From Oxytricha trifallax (lineage: Eukaryota; Ciliophora; Spirotrichea; Sporadotrichida; Oxytrichidae), in the NCBI GenBank assembly GCA_000711775.1, contig ARYC01002600.1:17241-81240 (forward strand): a DNA stretch of 64,000 bases, in the 5' to 3' direction. The notes under the pieces were generated by a model. The model made no database searches, was not told where the DNA came from, and saw nothing but the letters and a program-made list of their open reading frames with translations. Made by a program: the position numbers and the translations under genes. Below, in pieces: positions 37,859-50,049 of the stretch; positions within the stretch are counted from its first letter, which is position 1, and each line of letters starts with the position of its first letter.

Positions 37859-38202
37859 ATATCGTAAACTTGAATATAATTTCTCTTAACAATTTTATAT
37901 TAATTATATCATTTAATTCTTATTAAATAAATTCTATAAGCATCCAATAAAATTTAATACATTTTAAAAAATATGTTTATTTGGATTTTTTAAAGTTGTT
38001 TTATTTAATATAAATTCAATTCAATAGTTATTTAAATAAAGTAAACAATAATATAATAAATAAATAAAAATTAATTAAATTTTTTTTAATAGAATAAACT
38101 AGCTAATATTCAAAAGATATTTAAATATTCAAATTTTTTCTAAATAACTATAAAATTATAAAGATTTATTATATTTATAATAATAAATTAGGTAACAATA
38201 AA
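37859..38202. other. Intergenic, A+T-rich
   Basis: No feature seen. Confidence 0.4.
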
Positions 38203-38916
38203 ATGAAATTCACTTGTGGAAACTGCGATGCAAAATACTCATCTCTCAGACTATTCATAGATAGTGAAGACCTCCTATTCACATGTAGTGACTTCAAGGG
38301 TTTCAAGGAGTAGCTAACAAAGCAGAAATTGCATGAATCACTTTTGAATGAAAAGTTTAAGTTTTACTGCAAGAAATGCTACTAAGTCAAGATATTATAG
38401 CTTGAGCTTATAGATGAACACATCCAAAATTAAAAGGCAAAGTATAAGAAGAAAAGTGTAACCAAGTGTATACCTGTTTAGAAATAAATAGAAGAGAGAT
38501 GCTCAAAAGTATTCCAAATTCATGATAAGTTGAAATCCTTCTACGAGGTTGACAAATTACATATATTGAATAAGTCCATCACAGATACACAAGCTAAGAT
38601 TGAAAGTCTTATTCAAGAATTCACCTACTAGTTTGAAAACGAAAGCTTAACGTTACTAGTAAACGATATCAATTCTTGCAAGGACAAATACAAGAAGATT
38701 CAGAAATTGTAGAGCAACATCTTGCAACAATATGAATCATTTGGATTAGAGGGTTGTTAGGCTGAGATTACAGAATTTCAGAAATTATTTGAGAAGCAAT
38801 TGGGGAGGATTAAGTATGATGATAAGATCAACTTGCTGAGTGAGTTGCGGTAGATTAATGAGACAGTTGACATTCATACAATCATGGATTGGGAGGATAT
38901 TGCTAAATTAAAGTGA
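38203..38916 (+). CDS. Cys-module/coiled-coil singleton, higher G+C
   Basis: 237 residues. MKFTCGNCDAKYSSLRLFID: CxxC at 5-8, FTCSDF near 28, FYCKKCYQVK near 55. Long coiled coil; extra cysteines downstream (TKCIPVQKQIEERC, INSCKDKYKK). Ends DWEDIAKLK. The family tail motifs are absent. Composition matches 35678 rather than the A+T-richer arrays. Confidence 0.87.
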
Positions 38917-39623
38917 GCTAGTATAATGGTAATTAAATTTTTAAAAGAGTTTAAGAAAAATCTCAATTTTATTATTTTAAAAATATTAAATATATCTGAA
39001 ATAAATCTAAACCATAAATTAAATACTATAAATAAATTAAATATACAAATTTTAGCAAATTTTTTTCCTATAAATAATAAAATAAAGAAGTAAAAAAATG
39101 TTGTTTTCTATGAGTAAAACAATAAATTTCTATTTATTATAATTATAAAACTATCATATTTTATTATAAAAAAATCTCAAATAAATTAATATAAGATAAA
39201 AAATATCAAATCTTTTGAGAATAAAGTAAACTATAATTTATTCATATAGCTTGGCTTTGAAATCGTTTTTTATCAATTGTATTGAATATTTTAATTTTGT
39301 TAAAATGGATAACAAAAGTTAAGCTAAATAAATTTAGAAATATTTTGAAATGGATATTACTATAATCTCTTTTCGATAAATTACAATTAATAAAATAAAA
39401 CAAAAATATTTTTAAACAGCATTGAAATCACATAAACATACTATATTACTATATTATTCAATTAATCTAATAAATTAAGTTCATTATAATTTATATTTTT
39501 AAAAACAAAAATGGTATGTTTAGAGTATGCAAAATTTTTTAATATTTTAAATATTCAATTTGTTAGTACTTATTCTTATATAAATTAGAATTATCAATCA
39601 TAAACTAATTATTATTATTTTAA
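38917..39623. other. Intergenic, A+T-rich
   Basis: No feature seen. Confidence 0.4.
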
Positions 39624-40262
39624 ATGAATTAATCTCAATACAAATGCAATTAATGTCATGATTCCAATGAACACTTGTTTTGCTTCAATAAAATAAAATA
39701 CAAATGTGATGATTCAAAAGTATTCATAAATACCTAATGGGTTTATAAATATATAGACGATTCAAAAATTTCATTATTATGTGAGAAATGTTATGCAAAG
39801 AGGATATGGAGTGAGTCAATTGTATTTAATTAACTTGAGCAACAAAATTTGAAAAAATATTCAAAATTCTAAGATGCAATTAGCACGATACAAAAATAAT
39901 CTAATGTAATTAAGGACTTGTTCAACTTGAATGTGGAGAGTTTAATCAAATAAGCTTAAGATTAAATTGAAAAATTTGTTGAAGATACTCAAATAGAATT
40001 CTTAGTAAATTTGGAAAATACCGTTTCAGAGAGTATTTCAAGTACAAAAGATGAAATTGGAGAAATTTTGAAAGTCAAGGAAAAATGCATTGAATTCAGC
40101 AAAGCTCTCCTCTAAAAAGATACAATATCTATAGCGGACACAAATAAATTCTATGATCATCAAATAGACAAACTAAATTTGAAAGAAAAATAGTAACTTT
40201 ACGATGAAATTCACAAGTTATTGCCTGAACAGTATAATCCACAAAATAAATCAGAAGTATGA
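39624..40262 (+). CDS. Family gene, subfamily d
   Basis: 212 residues; first gene of the d array. CNQC at 8-11, LFCFNK, YKCDD at 26-30, LLCEKCYAKR at 51-60. The coiled coil includes VESLIKQAQDQIEKFVEDTQ. The tail has TNKFYDHQIDKLNLKEKQQL, then IHKLLPEQYNPQN, the subfamily signature, plus an extra KSEV before TGA (others end N, K or Q). Confidence 0.88.
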
Positions 40263-40558
40263 GGATATTTTTACTTTTTTAATTAAATTAATAAAGTTAT
40301 CAATATTATTACATTCAATTAAAAAATTTTAAAACTTAAAATTAATTATTATTAGAAAGTAAGTTTTCCATTTTTATTTCTAGACTGTTTAACATTTAAA
40401 TATATCTAAATATTAATTATTGAACATATAAAATAAAAAATCAATTAAAATCCAAAGTTAAAGTTCAAATTTCAATTTTAAATAAGCTTTTGTAGATAAT
40501 TTATCTTAGGCTATTTATAGTCTAAAATAAAATAATTTTATACATTAAAAAATATAGG

Positions 40559-40735
40559 ATGAATAAAGAGAAGGTAAGGTGCAAGAAAATAAATAGCACA
40601 ATTAGTGAGGAAGCAAATGTCGTAAAATTTGTTAATATCATAAGAGTATTGTTAAGAAACCTAGAGACAGAAGAAAATAAATTCTCTTTAAAGCAAATAA
40701 AAAAGAAATTATTTGATGATGATAGTGAATTCTGA
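40559..40735 (+). CDS. Short hypothetical protein
   Basis: 58 residues, MNKEKVRCKKINSTISEEAN at the start, RVLLRNLETEENKFSLKQIK in the middle, ending LFDDDSEF. Basic body with an acidic end and coding-like codon mix, G+C above the flanks. Not recognised; no cysteine module. Could be an exon of a larger gene. Confidence 0.45.
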   Translation: MNKEKVRCKKINSTISEEANVVKFVNIIRVLLRNLETEENKFSLKQIKKKLFDDDSEF

Positions 40736-40918
40736 GAAGCTAAAATTTAAAATCAGATAAGAGAAAACTTTTATGATAATTAAATGCTCTATCAAAAATT
40801 TATTTCTTTTTAATAGAATTGAATTTCTATAAATTAAAGCTGATTTCTATAACTTCTACAATATAAATTAAAATATTTTTTAATAAAAAACTAAAAACAA
40901 AATGTTACCATAAATATC

Positions 40919-41660
40919 TGTTCTAATTAAAACACCCCTCCCCACTCTAAACCGAGATATTCCCCACCCCATAAAAGCCTTTATTTATAATTTTTTTCAC
41001 ACAGTAAATTTAACTCGATCATGACTTTATTGTATATACTTTAAAAATCATTTTTTTAAATTCACTATATCAGTCAAACTTTTTATGACGGAAGATAATT
41101 TAAGAACTTATATTCAAATATCAAAAAAATTTCTTTATAAACACAATATTGACTAATAAGCATTGATTTTATTTTTGAGAATTTTAATATCTTAAATCAT
41201 CTATATTCGTCATTATTGGAAAAATAAACATATAACTTTATTAAGTTTTTATAAATTTTTGCAAATTATTAAAAATTTATAAAAACTTAATAAAGTTATA
41301 TGTTTATTTTTCCAATAATGACGAATATAGATGATTTAAATATTAAAATTCTCAAAAATAAAATCAATGCTTATTAGTCAATATTGTGTTTATAAAGAAA
41401 TTTTTTTGATATTTGAATATAAGTTCTTAAATTATCTTCCGTCATAAAAAGTTTGACTGATATAGTGAATTTAAAAAAATGATTTTTAAAGTATATACAA
41501 GAAAGTCATGATCGAGTTAAATTTACTGTGTGAAAAAAATTATAAATAAAGGCATTTTATGGGGTGGGGAATATCTCGGTTTAGGGTGGGGAGGGTTAGA
41601 TAGGGAATGGAAAGGTAGTTGTTCTAATTTTATTGTGGGGAGAGGGTGGGGAGGGGTATA
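40919..41660. repeat. Large palindrome with G-rich flank
   Basis: Arms of about 330 bp (40934-41275 and 41270-41597) are near-perfect reverse complements with almost no spacer, centred near 41272. The outer ends are C-rich on the left (CACCCCTCCCCACTC) and G-rich on the right. A 10-bp direct repeat TGTTCTAATT lies at 40919-40928 and 41620-41629. No coding capacity. Probably a foldback transposon or a head-to-head duplicated MITE. Confidence 0.88.
41567..41658 (+). other. Runs of G3-G4 (possible G-quadruplex)
   Basis: Contains GGGGTGGGG (41567), GGGTGGGGAGGG (41584) and GTGGGGAGAGGGTGGGGAGG (41636). The matching left arm has only one C-rich copy, so the tract is asymmetric. Striking in DNA this A+T-rich. 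Confidence 0.7.
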
Positions 41661-41860
41661 TTTTTAAATAAAAATATCAATAAGGTAATATTATATTTTA
41701 GGAAATCTAACAAAAGTAAACGATAACAGAAATATTTAACGATTCAATTCAAAGTAAATATCTAAATAATGATAAATCTTCTTTCTATAATTTGAATATT
41801 CATTTAACTATAACATAAATTAAAATTTCCTTTTAACATTATAATTTATATTATATTTAA

Positions 41861-42514
41861 ATGAACCATAACCTTTATATATGCAATTAATGCCATACTT
41901 AAAACCAGCATTTATTTTGTTTTCATTCTTTATTCTTTAAATGTGATGATCCTTTTATATTCAAAAATACTAAATGGAATTTCTCTGCATTTGAGAATAG
42001 TTAATTTAAATTACTATGTCAAAGTTGCTATGAAAAGAAGATCATAAGTTAACCTTATGTGTAAAAGGAGATTTAATAATAATTAGCAAATAAAGAAGCT
42101 TAAAAAAGCATTAAGATCAGCTCTAAATTTGAAAATATAATTAATGTGCTTTATCAAAAAACTTAAGAATTCTAGACCCTTTTAAACTTAGATTTTGAGT
42201 ACAAAATTAAAGAATCTGCAAAATTGATTGAGAAATTTATTAATGATACTCAATAGAACTTCCTAGAAAATTTGCAATAAATTATTTCAGAAGACATTTC
42301 TATAACTAAAAACAAAATTAGTGAGATCATAAGTTTAAAGGATAAATGCATTGAACTAAGTAAACCTCTAATCCAAAATGATAGTTTATCAATTGAAGAC
42401 ATTAATAAATTTTATGATTAACAGATACAGAAACTAAAATTGAGTTAGAAAGAATAACTCTACGATGAAGTTCACAAATTATTGCCTGATCAATTTAATC
42501 CTTAAAATAAGTGA
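41861..42514 (+). CDS. Family gene, subfamily d
   Basis: 217 residues. CNQCHTQNQHLFCFH, FKCDDPFIFKNTKW, KLLCQSCYEKKIISQPYVQK. The coiled coil has IKESAKLIEKFINDTQQNFL and SITKNKISEIISLKDKCIEL. The tail reads INKFYDQQIQKLKLSQKEQL, then VHKLLPDQFNPQNK. Closest to 43813. Its start codon is about 200 bp from the G-rich edge of the palindrome. Confidence 0.88.
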
Positions 42515-42935
42515 CATTATGTTTCAACTTATTTTATTCGAAAAAAATAATTAATTTTTGCAAAAATACTTGAAATTCAAAACTACTTTAATTTGATATT
42601 GTTTATAAATTTTTAATTGTATAATTAATTTTCAATAAATTTGAATAATAGTATCAATATTTTAAATTTATCTAACCACTTATGCTCCAATATAAAAAAT
42701 CCCAAGACTTCTTCAGTATTTTTGATTAAGTTTTATGGTTAAAATAAAGAATTATTCAGTCATTTTCATTAATAATCAAATAGGGTTTTTGTAGATGTTC
42801 TGGTTATATAGCTTAATAAATTAGAAATAGAAGTTAGTATAACTAGCCATTTTCATTAATATTTCAAACCTACATAAGCTTTGATTTATGTAGCCTTTCT
42901 TTTAGTTTTCTATTTAAAATATTATTTTCGATGCT
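42515..42935. other. Intergenic, A+T-rich
   Basis: No gene seen; may include the worn 3' end of the kinase relic. Confidence 0.4.
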
Positions 42936-43575
42936 TCAATCGTTGCTTAATTTTTGTAATGATAAATTAGATTAAAGTAAACAAACTCTTTTAGGCCTCA
43001 TTAATTTTTAATTTTAATAAATATTGCTTGATATTTTTAACTAAGTATCTCTTTCACTCTTGCAGCTAAAAAAATCTTTATTAGGTATATCGCTCTCTAT
43101 TATTGCTGCTACAGCCCATGAAACTTTTTTTACATTTCCTTATGCAGAGGCTTGCACTTTTTGAGCTCTGTTAAAATTTATGATATAAACTCTAAGAGGC
43201 TAAAAGTTCATCATGATGTTCTTTGGCTTTAAGTCTCTATGAACATAGCCTAGCTTGTGAAGCTCTTCAATACCCTCAAATATTTGCTGCACGATCTAGC
43301 CATTTTATCATATGCATCTATTAAAAGTTTAAAATTTTCTGTAAGTCATCTCGAGGAGAGGAAGTCTAAAGGCTACATGATCTTTTCCAAGTAGTATAGC
43401 ATCTAGCTAAATAATATGCTATTCTCTCTAAACTTTACCTGTTAAAGAGTATAATAAAGTAAAGATTAAACTAAGTATTCTATAAAAATTTATATTTTAA
43501 GATGAAACTTTTTTCCTCAAATTTAATTTCATAAACATTAAAATATCCATCAACTCTATAAGTCTTTAAAAATAA
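42936..43575 (-). pseudogene. Protein-kinase-like pseudogene
   Basis: Reverse strand. N-lobe remnant GYFNVYEIKFEEKSFILKY (glycine loop and the VAIK-type Lys), hinge-like VAFRLPLLEMTYRKF, then the catalytic loop GYVHRDLKPKNIMMNF (HRDxKxxN intact). The DFG position reads YIINFNRAQ, so the metal-binding Asp is gone. In-frame TGA at 43308-43310 and at least one frameshift between N-lobe and hinge. The fold is recognisable, the gene is dead. TGA at 42936 ends it. Confidence 0.8.
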
Positions 43576-43812
43576 TCACAGTTTATAAACTTTGATAAAA
43601 AATTATTATTTCAATATAATTTATGATTTTAATATTATACATTAGAATAAGAAAAATAATTAAAACTATTAAAAATATGATATTAATTTCAATAAAAAAT
43701 AATATTAGTATCTAATTATATTTAATTCCTTAAATTTAAACATTTATTATGATGTATCAGATTTAAAACTATAAGTCATCATATTAAATATATATTTTAA
43801 AATTATACTAGA

Positions 43813-44466
43813 ATGAATCCAATTCTTTATACATGCAATCAATGCCAACTTAAAAAAGAGAGATTGCGCTGCTTTCATAGGTTAGTATTCGCATGCGATG
43901 ATCCAAAAAAATTCAAAAATACAAAATGGGATTTATCTAAACTAGACGAAACTTAATTTACTCTATTATGCGAGGACTGCTATGAAAAGAAGATAATAAG
44001 CTAACCTTTTGTCTAAAAGGAGATAAAATAACAAATAGCAAATGAAGCAGCTAAAAAATGTATAAAGATTTGCTCCAAATTTGAGAATGTTATTTAGATT
44101 ATTGAACAAAAATCTTAAGAATTCAAGCTACTTGTAAATTTAGATGTCGAAAGCAAAATCAAAGAAACTGTGAAATTGATTGAAAATTATATTAATGATA
44201 CTCAATAAGACTTCCTAGTTAATCTTCAAAACATCATTTCAAATGAAATTTCAAAAACTAAAGACAAAATTAGTGAAATTATTAATGTTAAAGTACAATG
44301 CATCTAATTAAGCAAAAGTCTGATACAAAATGATACTTTATCGATTTAGGACACGCATAAATTTTATGATCAGCAAATATAAAAGCTCAAATTGACTTAG
44401 AAAGAATAACTGTTCGAAGAAATTCACAAATTATTGCCTGATTAGTTTAATCCTTAAAATTAGTGA
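43813..44466 (+). CDS. Family gene, subfamily d
   Basis: 217 residues. CNQCQLKKERLRCFH, FACDDPKKFKNTKW, TLLCEDCYEKKIISQPFVQK. DVESKIKETVKLIENYINDT, then KTKDKISEIINVKVQCIQL. Tail HKFYDQQIQKLKLTQKEQL, IHKLLPDQFNPQNQ. Near-collinear with 41861, the two enclosing the dead kinase. Confidence 0.88.
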
Positions 44467-44945
44467 CAAATGCTTTTTAATATTTAATTATCATTTACTT
44501 AAATTAAATATTCCTTTTTATTTTACATTAATTAATCAAATTTTTATACTATCATTTCACTATTTTTTAATTATAATTATTCTAATTAATAATTTACTTT
44601 AATTAATTCCATTAATAATCATATTTTAAAACTCGATGTTACAGATTAAATTGATTTTTTAGTATATTATTTATGTTTGCAAAATTTAATATAAATTAAA
44701 TTTATATAAGAAATAACATATTCTGTATAGAATTACACACTTAAATTGATATATATATATATAAATCAGTCAATTAATTAATTTTTAATTATTTTTTTAT
44801 TTTTTAATGTTTATTAATTCTTTTTATTATTCATTTTTTAAAAAAAATTAAACTCTATTAATTATAATTCTAAATCACTCTATTTAAGCTTATTTACAAT
44901 CAATAATTATAATAAATTATTAAAACGAATTTAGAATCAATAATC
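44467..44945. other. Intergenic, A+T-rich
   Basis: (AT)n at 44750-44764. No feature otherwise. Confidence 0.4.
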
Positions 44946-45560
44946 ATGTCTCAAAATATTTGTGAATTTTGCTTAGTAATTGAAAATAAAAGTAAAGAAG
45001 GCGCTATGAAAGTAAAAAGTAATCTTGATAATGCAATTCATAATTTTTGTCTTGCTTGCTATACATTAAGTATATTTGGAGGCAGCAAGAAAACTGCAAG
45101 AATTTTATCAACAATCAAAGCTTAATAATATTAAATAAGTAATTATTAAGATTATAATTAGAAATTAAATGATCAAATTAAAGAATTAGAAGTAAAATTT
45201 TAAAATTAATAAAATTTACTACAAGTTAATGAGTAAACCATTAATGAGTAAATTGATATTATAAATAAATTATAGTATGAAAATTAATAATTAAGAAATA
45301 TTGAAATAGATAGGCAAGAGGAATTGAATTAAAGTTAATTAGAATTTTAATAAATTTAAGATTCTTAAATTTAAATATAATCAAAATTGCCAATCCAAGG
45401 ACAAAATTATGATTATTGCTTTCAAGATATTTATTTTGAAATAAACTAAGATTTTTAAAAGGCAATGAAAGAGATAATTGAATTAAATAATTAAATTGTC
45501 TAGAAGGCTACTGAAATGTCATTTTAATAGATAGATTTCTGCGAAGATAAATAACAATGA
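44946..45560 (+). CDS. Gln-rich coiled-coil protein with Cys pairs
   Basis: 204 residues. MSQNICEFCLVIENKSKEG has CxxC at 6-9; FCLACY near 35-38 is the second pair, closer than in the other groups. The rest is an almost unbroken Gln/Asn/Glu coiled coil (IINKLQYENQQLRNIEID), with about 40 TAA/TAG codons. Ends IDFCEDKQQ. A singleton; the C..C spacing sets it apart from subfamily d. Confidence 0.82.
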
Positions 45561-46775
45561 AATTGTTTTGAAATTAAAATAATAATATGAGCATAATTTT
45601 TTTTATTTTAATTGATAAGGGCTCTGAGGGTAATTTTGATAAACTTTATAATACTTAAAACTTGGAAATGAATGCTCATTTATTAATTCTGAGATGAGAA
45701 CCTTATCCACAAACTATATGCAATTTTCGCTTTTTTAAGCAAGCTTATAAGTCTGATAAGTTACAAATGTTAATAATTTATACTGATAAATTTTTTCATA
45801 TCTAATAGAGATGAAAAAAAAAACAGAATTCTTTATATAGGTTTTACTACCGTAAAAAAATCAACTTTATTAATAATCTTAATATCTTGTTAATTGGACA
45901 TTTTTGTTTTTTAGTTTGTTGCCTCATAAAATTCTAATTATAATTGTAATCAAAGCGGGTAATTTAAACAATTTAGTACCTAACAGAACTTCTTAATAAT
46001 CGTGACAAATATCATTGAGTCTTGAAAGTTTAAATTATTTAGAATTCAATTCTCTTACAACATTGTTAGACAGTATACTTATAAATATAAATTATTATTT
46101 AATTGTCTAAAATTAACTAACTAATTAATATCAGCAAATTTTGTTGAAATCTAAGGAAAAATTCATCACTAAAACAACTTCGCAATTTTAAAATATTCTT
46201 ACAAGTTTAAATTTAATGGAATCTCTTCAACAATAATTATAAGCAATAAAATTAGAAACATAAGAGAAAATTTAGATATTGATGCAGAGATATAATAATA
46301 TTTAAATTGATCAAAATGATTGAATTTGTAAAGTAATTGGTATTTTAAAGTAAAAATACATTAAAATAATTTAAAATTTATTATGTTTCTTTAACACCAA
46401 TAAATGAATTAAAAGATGTTAATTAATTGTATAAATTTAGAATTTAAATGAAAAATTAAACCTAGATTTTAAATGTAGTTAGTTTAAACTATTATAATCT
46501 AATTATAAATTTATTAGATTTAGGATTAATTCATATATTATCATAAGTATAGATTTAATATTAAATAATAAGAACACTAAATTAATTAACTTTTAATATA
46601 ATTATTATTTTCAATAAAAAAACAAGATGAATAGAATTTTAAAAAAATTTAAATTGTAATAAAATTCTATTATTTAAATATTTATTATTTATCAGGCAAT
46701 CAAATATTTAAATTTAGTCAAAATTTCAATATAAATGCTTTTTTTTATTCTATAATATATATTATTTATTAAGCA
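45561..46775. other. Intergenic with coding-like scraps
   Basis: At 45610-45690 a + frame reads DKGSEGNFDKLYNTQNLEMN before TGA, and at 46216-46323 a 35-codon frame starts MESLQQQLQAIKLETQEKIQ. Both may be relics of coiled-coil genes. Nothing firmer. Confidence 0.3.
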
Positions 46776-47417
46776 ATGAAACAGTGTGACAAGTGTAACA
46801 AAAAAACAGATTTATATCTCTACTACCAAAGTTTTGGTAAGCCTATCAATGAGTCAAGATTTCAGCAGATTTCAAAATCAAAGAGAAGAGTGATTGAAAA
46901 AGTTGATATGCTTTGTCAAGAATGCCTTCAGAAAAATTCCTAAAAATTGCCTTTATATTTGAAGAAGCAATTCTAGATCAATCTAGACAACAAATTTATT
47001 GATGAATTGAAGCAAAAAGAAGTCGCAATTAAAGATCTTTCTGAGCAGATCGAAAACACTTCACTTCAAAGAAATTTTGAAAAATTCAAAGTCTATGACT
47101 TAGATTTTAAAGAAAAGCTAGAGGAATTGATCAAGGAAGAGTTCAATATAAGACTAAAGAAATTAATCAGACATTTGAAGTAAAACATCAATTAAACTGG
47201 AAACTAGAATTAGGCTAAGAACTAATAAGACATTACAAAAGGAAGCCCAAAATTAAAGATCGAAACAAATTAGAAATCTATGAATTCAAGTGATGATAAT
47301 TCAAGCAAGAGCCAATCAGGGGAGGTAGTAGGAATTTATTACTAAATAATCGGACAACTCACTACAATCAAGTTTAGTGACAATTAGGAATTATCATCTG
47401 ATTCAAGTGACTCATGA
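46776..47417 (+). CDS. Subfamily e gene with divergent tail
   Basis: 213 residues. MKQCDKCNKKTDLYLYYQSF; CxxC at 4-7, MLCQECLQKNSQKLPLY near 46-49. The first ~125 residues match 52491 closely (LKKQFQINLDNKFIDELKQK). After IKEEFN the proteins differ: here a short basic stretch and an acidic Ser/Asp-rich end (SSDDNSSKSQSGE; LSSDSSDS) replace the coiled coil. Probably a frameshift or recombination that created a new tail. Confidence 0.85.
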
Positions 47418-47788
47418 TTTGGATACAAGAAAATAGAAGTTTTTAAATATAATTTTTTTAAAGATAAAATTAAATTTTATAATGATATTCTGCAAAAAAA
47501 GCCAATAAATTAATAATATATGTTTTTGAATTAATTATTTATAGTATTTAATGAATTTAGTTTTACAAAATAAAATATTGAGAAAATATACTATTTGTTA
47601 CAAATTAATACGACTGTAGAGTTTGTTATATTAACTTTCAGTTTATTTCCTTTTTTATGTAAACTAAAAGAATGTTGAAATTATTGAAAAAGAAAATGAA
47701 ATGCAAAAACATGGCTGTTTATAATTATTAAACTTTTTATAACATTTGATACTAATCTGCAATTTATAGCAACTGTAACCTCGAAAAT
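47418..47788. other. Intergenic, A+T-rich
   Basis: Ends with TTTATAG at 47763-47769, a possible 3' splice site for the coding island that follows. Confidence 0.35.
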
Positions 47789-48193
47789 ATGTTCATCTCA
47801 GTTGGAAAGATGGTTCAAATTATCTCAGGAGCCTCAAATGGAGCAGTCAACCTTGCTTTCAGATACTTCCAAGATGACTGTACAGATTTCAATGCTGCTT
47901 GTGATGCTTATACCAGTGGATAAACAAACGTCATTGCTGATCAATAGGACTAGAGGAAAGCGGCTTAGCTACAGTGGAATTATCTTAGTGAATAGTTCTA
48001 CACAGTAAAAAATTCCTATAACGGCTACCGTAATTTCTCTAAAAATTGTGTGGCTACATCTCTCCTTAGTAAACATTTGTTGAGGGCGTAAACTACACTT
48101 GAGTATTGAAAGTGCATTTTTATTCAGGCTCAGCTTGGTTTCGAATTGAGTTAGTAGCTTGAGTCTGGTGTCTATCCATTAGAAGGTGTATGA
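47789..48193 (+). pseudogene. Higher-G+C coding island, unknown protein
   Basis: Composition jumps. From ATG 47789: MFISVGKMVQIISGASNGAV, then FRYFQDDCTDFNAACDAYTSG, then QWNYLSEQFYTVKNSYNGYR, to TGA at 48107-48109, where the same frame goes on KCIFIQAQLGFELSQQLESG to TGA at 48191. Codon use looks like a normal macronuclear gene. A preceding TTTATAG suggests it is a 3' exon or one germline segment of a larger gene. Four cysteines; no family assigned. The internal TGA suggests a dead copy. Confidence 0.6.
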
Positions 48194-48949
48194 TAGTGAA
48201 TGTCATCAACCATGCTCAAGAATCCATTCGCATTCATTATTAATATTATAATATATATTTAAACTATGATTACAACTTCCTTATTCTTATAATTTAAATT
48301 TTTTTATAATATTTATAAAACTTTTTCATTTTGATTTAACTTAATTTACAAAACTTAAAAGTTTATAAGAAAATGCTGAAAAATTAGTTAAAAATAAAAA
48401 TAGCTTATAATGAGCCATTCTAAGTAAAAACTATAAATAATAGATTTAACAATTAAACTTGAAAATATAATTTCTAACAATTTTGATGAAATTCAAAGTC
48501 TAGTCACATGATTCTTTTTACCAATAATTTATTATATAAATTAATTACAAATTTTGCAGTTTTAAATCTACCTTCTTAAAATTTTTAATAAACTTTATTT
48601 GAGATAATAACTTGGAAGTTAGTAATATTGTAAGTTATCCAATATTTGCTTAATATATTTGGCTAATTCATAATCAATAACTAAATTCAAAAAAATCTTA
48701 GAAAGTGAATTTTTTATATTATTTTAACCTAATAAATAATATGCCTAATTTTTATTATAAAATAATTAAATTTTACAGTTCTTTTACATAATGAATGTAA
48801 TTTAATGATATTATTTTCAAACTCATCTCTAAAATTTTTTATATTTGCTAAATTTTATACAATATAATTAAAATAATACTTAAAAGCTGCAGTTTTAAAT
48901 ATTTATTTTATTGAAGTTCCTTAGTAATATATAAAATTAGGAGTATAAT
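48194..48949. other. Intergenic, A+T-rich
   Basis: No feature seen. Confidence 0.4.
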
Positions 48950-49367
48950 ATTGTAGGAATACATTCGATTTGGGAAAATGAATTTAAATTAAATTAATTA
49001 AATATTAAAATCATGGCAGTTATCAAAACCAAAGTGACTTAAAATTCAAAAATAAATGGATTCTACGGTAGATCCCGCAATTTTAGCTGGACTTTACTAT
49101 TGGCAATATTCCTGAATCATCCCAGGAAGCGAGATATTTTGATTTTGAGCTAACTCCCAAAAATAGTATAATGGATTTTTCTCGCTTGAGCGATGAGATA
49201 AATTCATTATGGCAATAACAACCACCGTCTCATTTTTAATGCGCTATCCAGAGAGTATAATATTGTCATGGTTTGCAGACATTTTCCAAAATCATAACTG
49301 AAGGTAATTAATAATTAATTAATTTTAATTTTAATTCATTTTCCCAAATCGAATGTATTCCTACAAT
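48950..49367. mobile_element. Small inverted-repeat element, well-preserved copy
   Basis: 418 bp. Ends ATTGTAGGAATACATTCGAT and ATCGAATGTATTCCTACAAT are exact inverses, extended by TTGGGAAAATGAATT. The interior has CCCGCAATTTTAGCTGGAC and a G+C content above the flanks. It sits 29 bp before the start codon of 49396, so that gene's upstream region is element DNA. Confidence 0.9.
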
Positions 49368-49395
49368 AATAACTTAATAATATATTTTTTTCGAA

Positions 49396-50049
49396 ATGAG
49401 CTAAACTCTTTATAAATGCAATTTTTGCAAGTCTGAACATGAATATTTGATATACTATCATAAGCTTTCGTATAAATGCGATGATCCAATAGAATTCAAA
49501 AAAGTTAAATGGGCTTATTCATAGATAAATGACTCAGAAATTATCTTCTTATGTGAAGATTGTAATTTTTAAAAGTAATTAAACGAACCATCATTTCAAG
49601 AAGCTCTTCATAAATTAAAATAACATGAAATGGCATAAAAAGGTTAGCAAATCTTTGCTAAATATGCACATTTGACTAGCGAAATCAAACTAAATGCTAA
49701 TTTTATAAGAACTCATACTAACATTGACATAGATACAAAACTAAAAGAACTAGAAAATAGAGTTTAGAGATCATTTGATAAGATTCATGAGAATTTCTTA
49801 CATCATTTACAGAGTACAGTAGATTGTGAAATTTAAGAGGTAAAAGAGAAAATAAAAGAAATTTCAAAGGCCAAAGAATAGTGCATTGAACTAAATAAGC
49901 CACTATTCTTAAAGGGTACAATGTCAATCGATGATACGAACCATTTCTATGAATAATAAATAAGGAAACTTTAATTGAAAGAAAAGGAGGTTATCTTTAA
50001 TGCTATTCACAAAATGCTTCCTGAGTAATTTAACCCACAAAATAATTGA
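49396..50049 (+). CDS. Family gene, subfamily d
   Basis: 217 residues. CNFCKSEHEYLIYYH, YKCDDPIEFKKVKW, IFLCEDCNFQKQ (the usual Cys-Tyr is Cys-Asn). NIDIDTKLKELENRVQRSF, KEISKAKEQCIEL. Tail TNHFYEQQIRKLQLKEKE, IHKMLPEQFNPQNN. Shares FLKGTMSIDDTN with 51328 and 60172. Confidence 0.88.

Noticed and set aside
47802-48008. Gene in the frame starting MERWFKLSQEP
   Set aside because: It is the +1 shadow of the longer frame from ATG 47789, which has better codon use.
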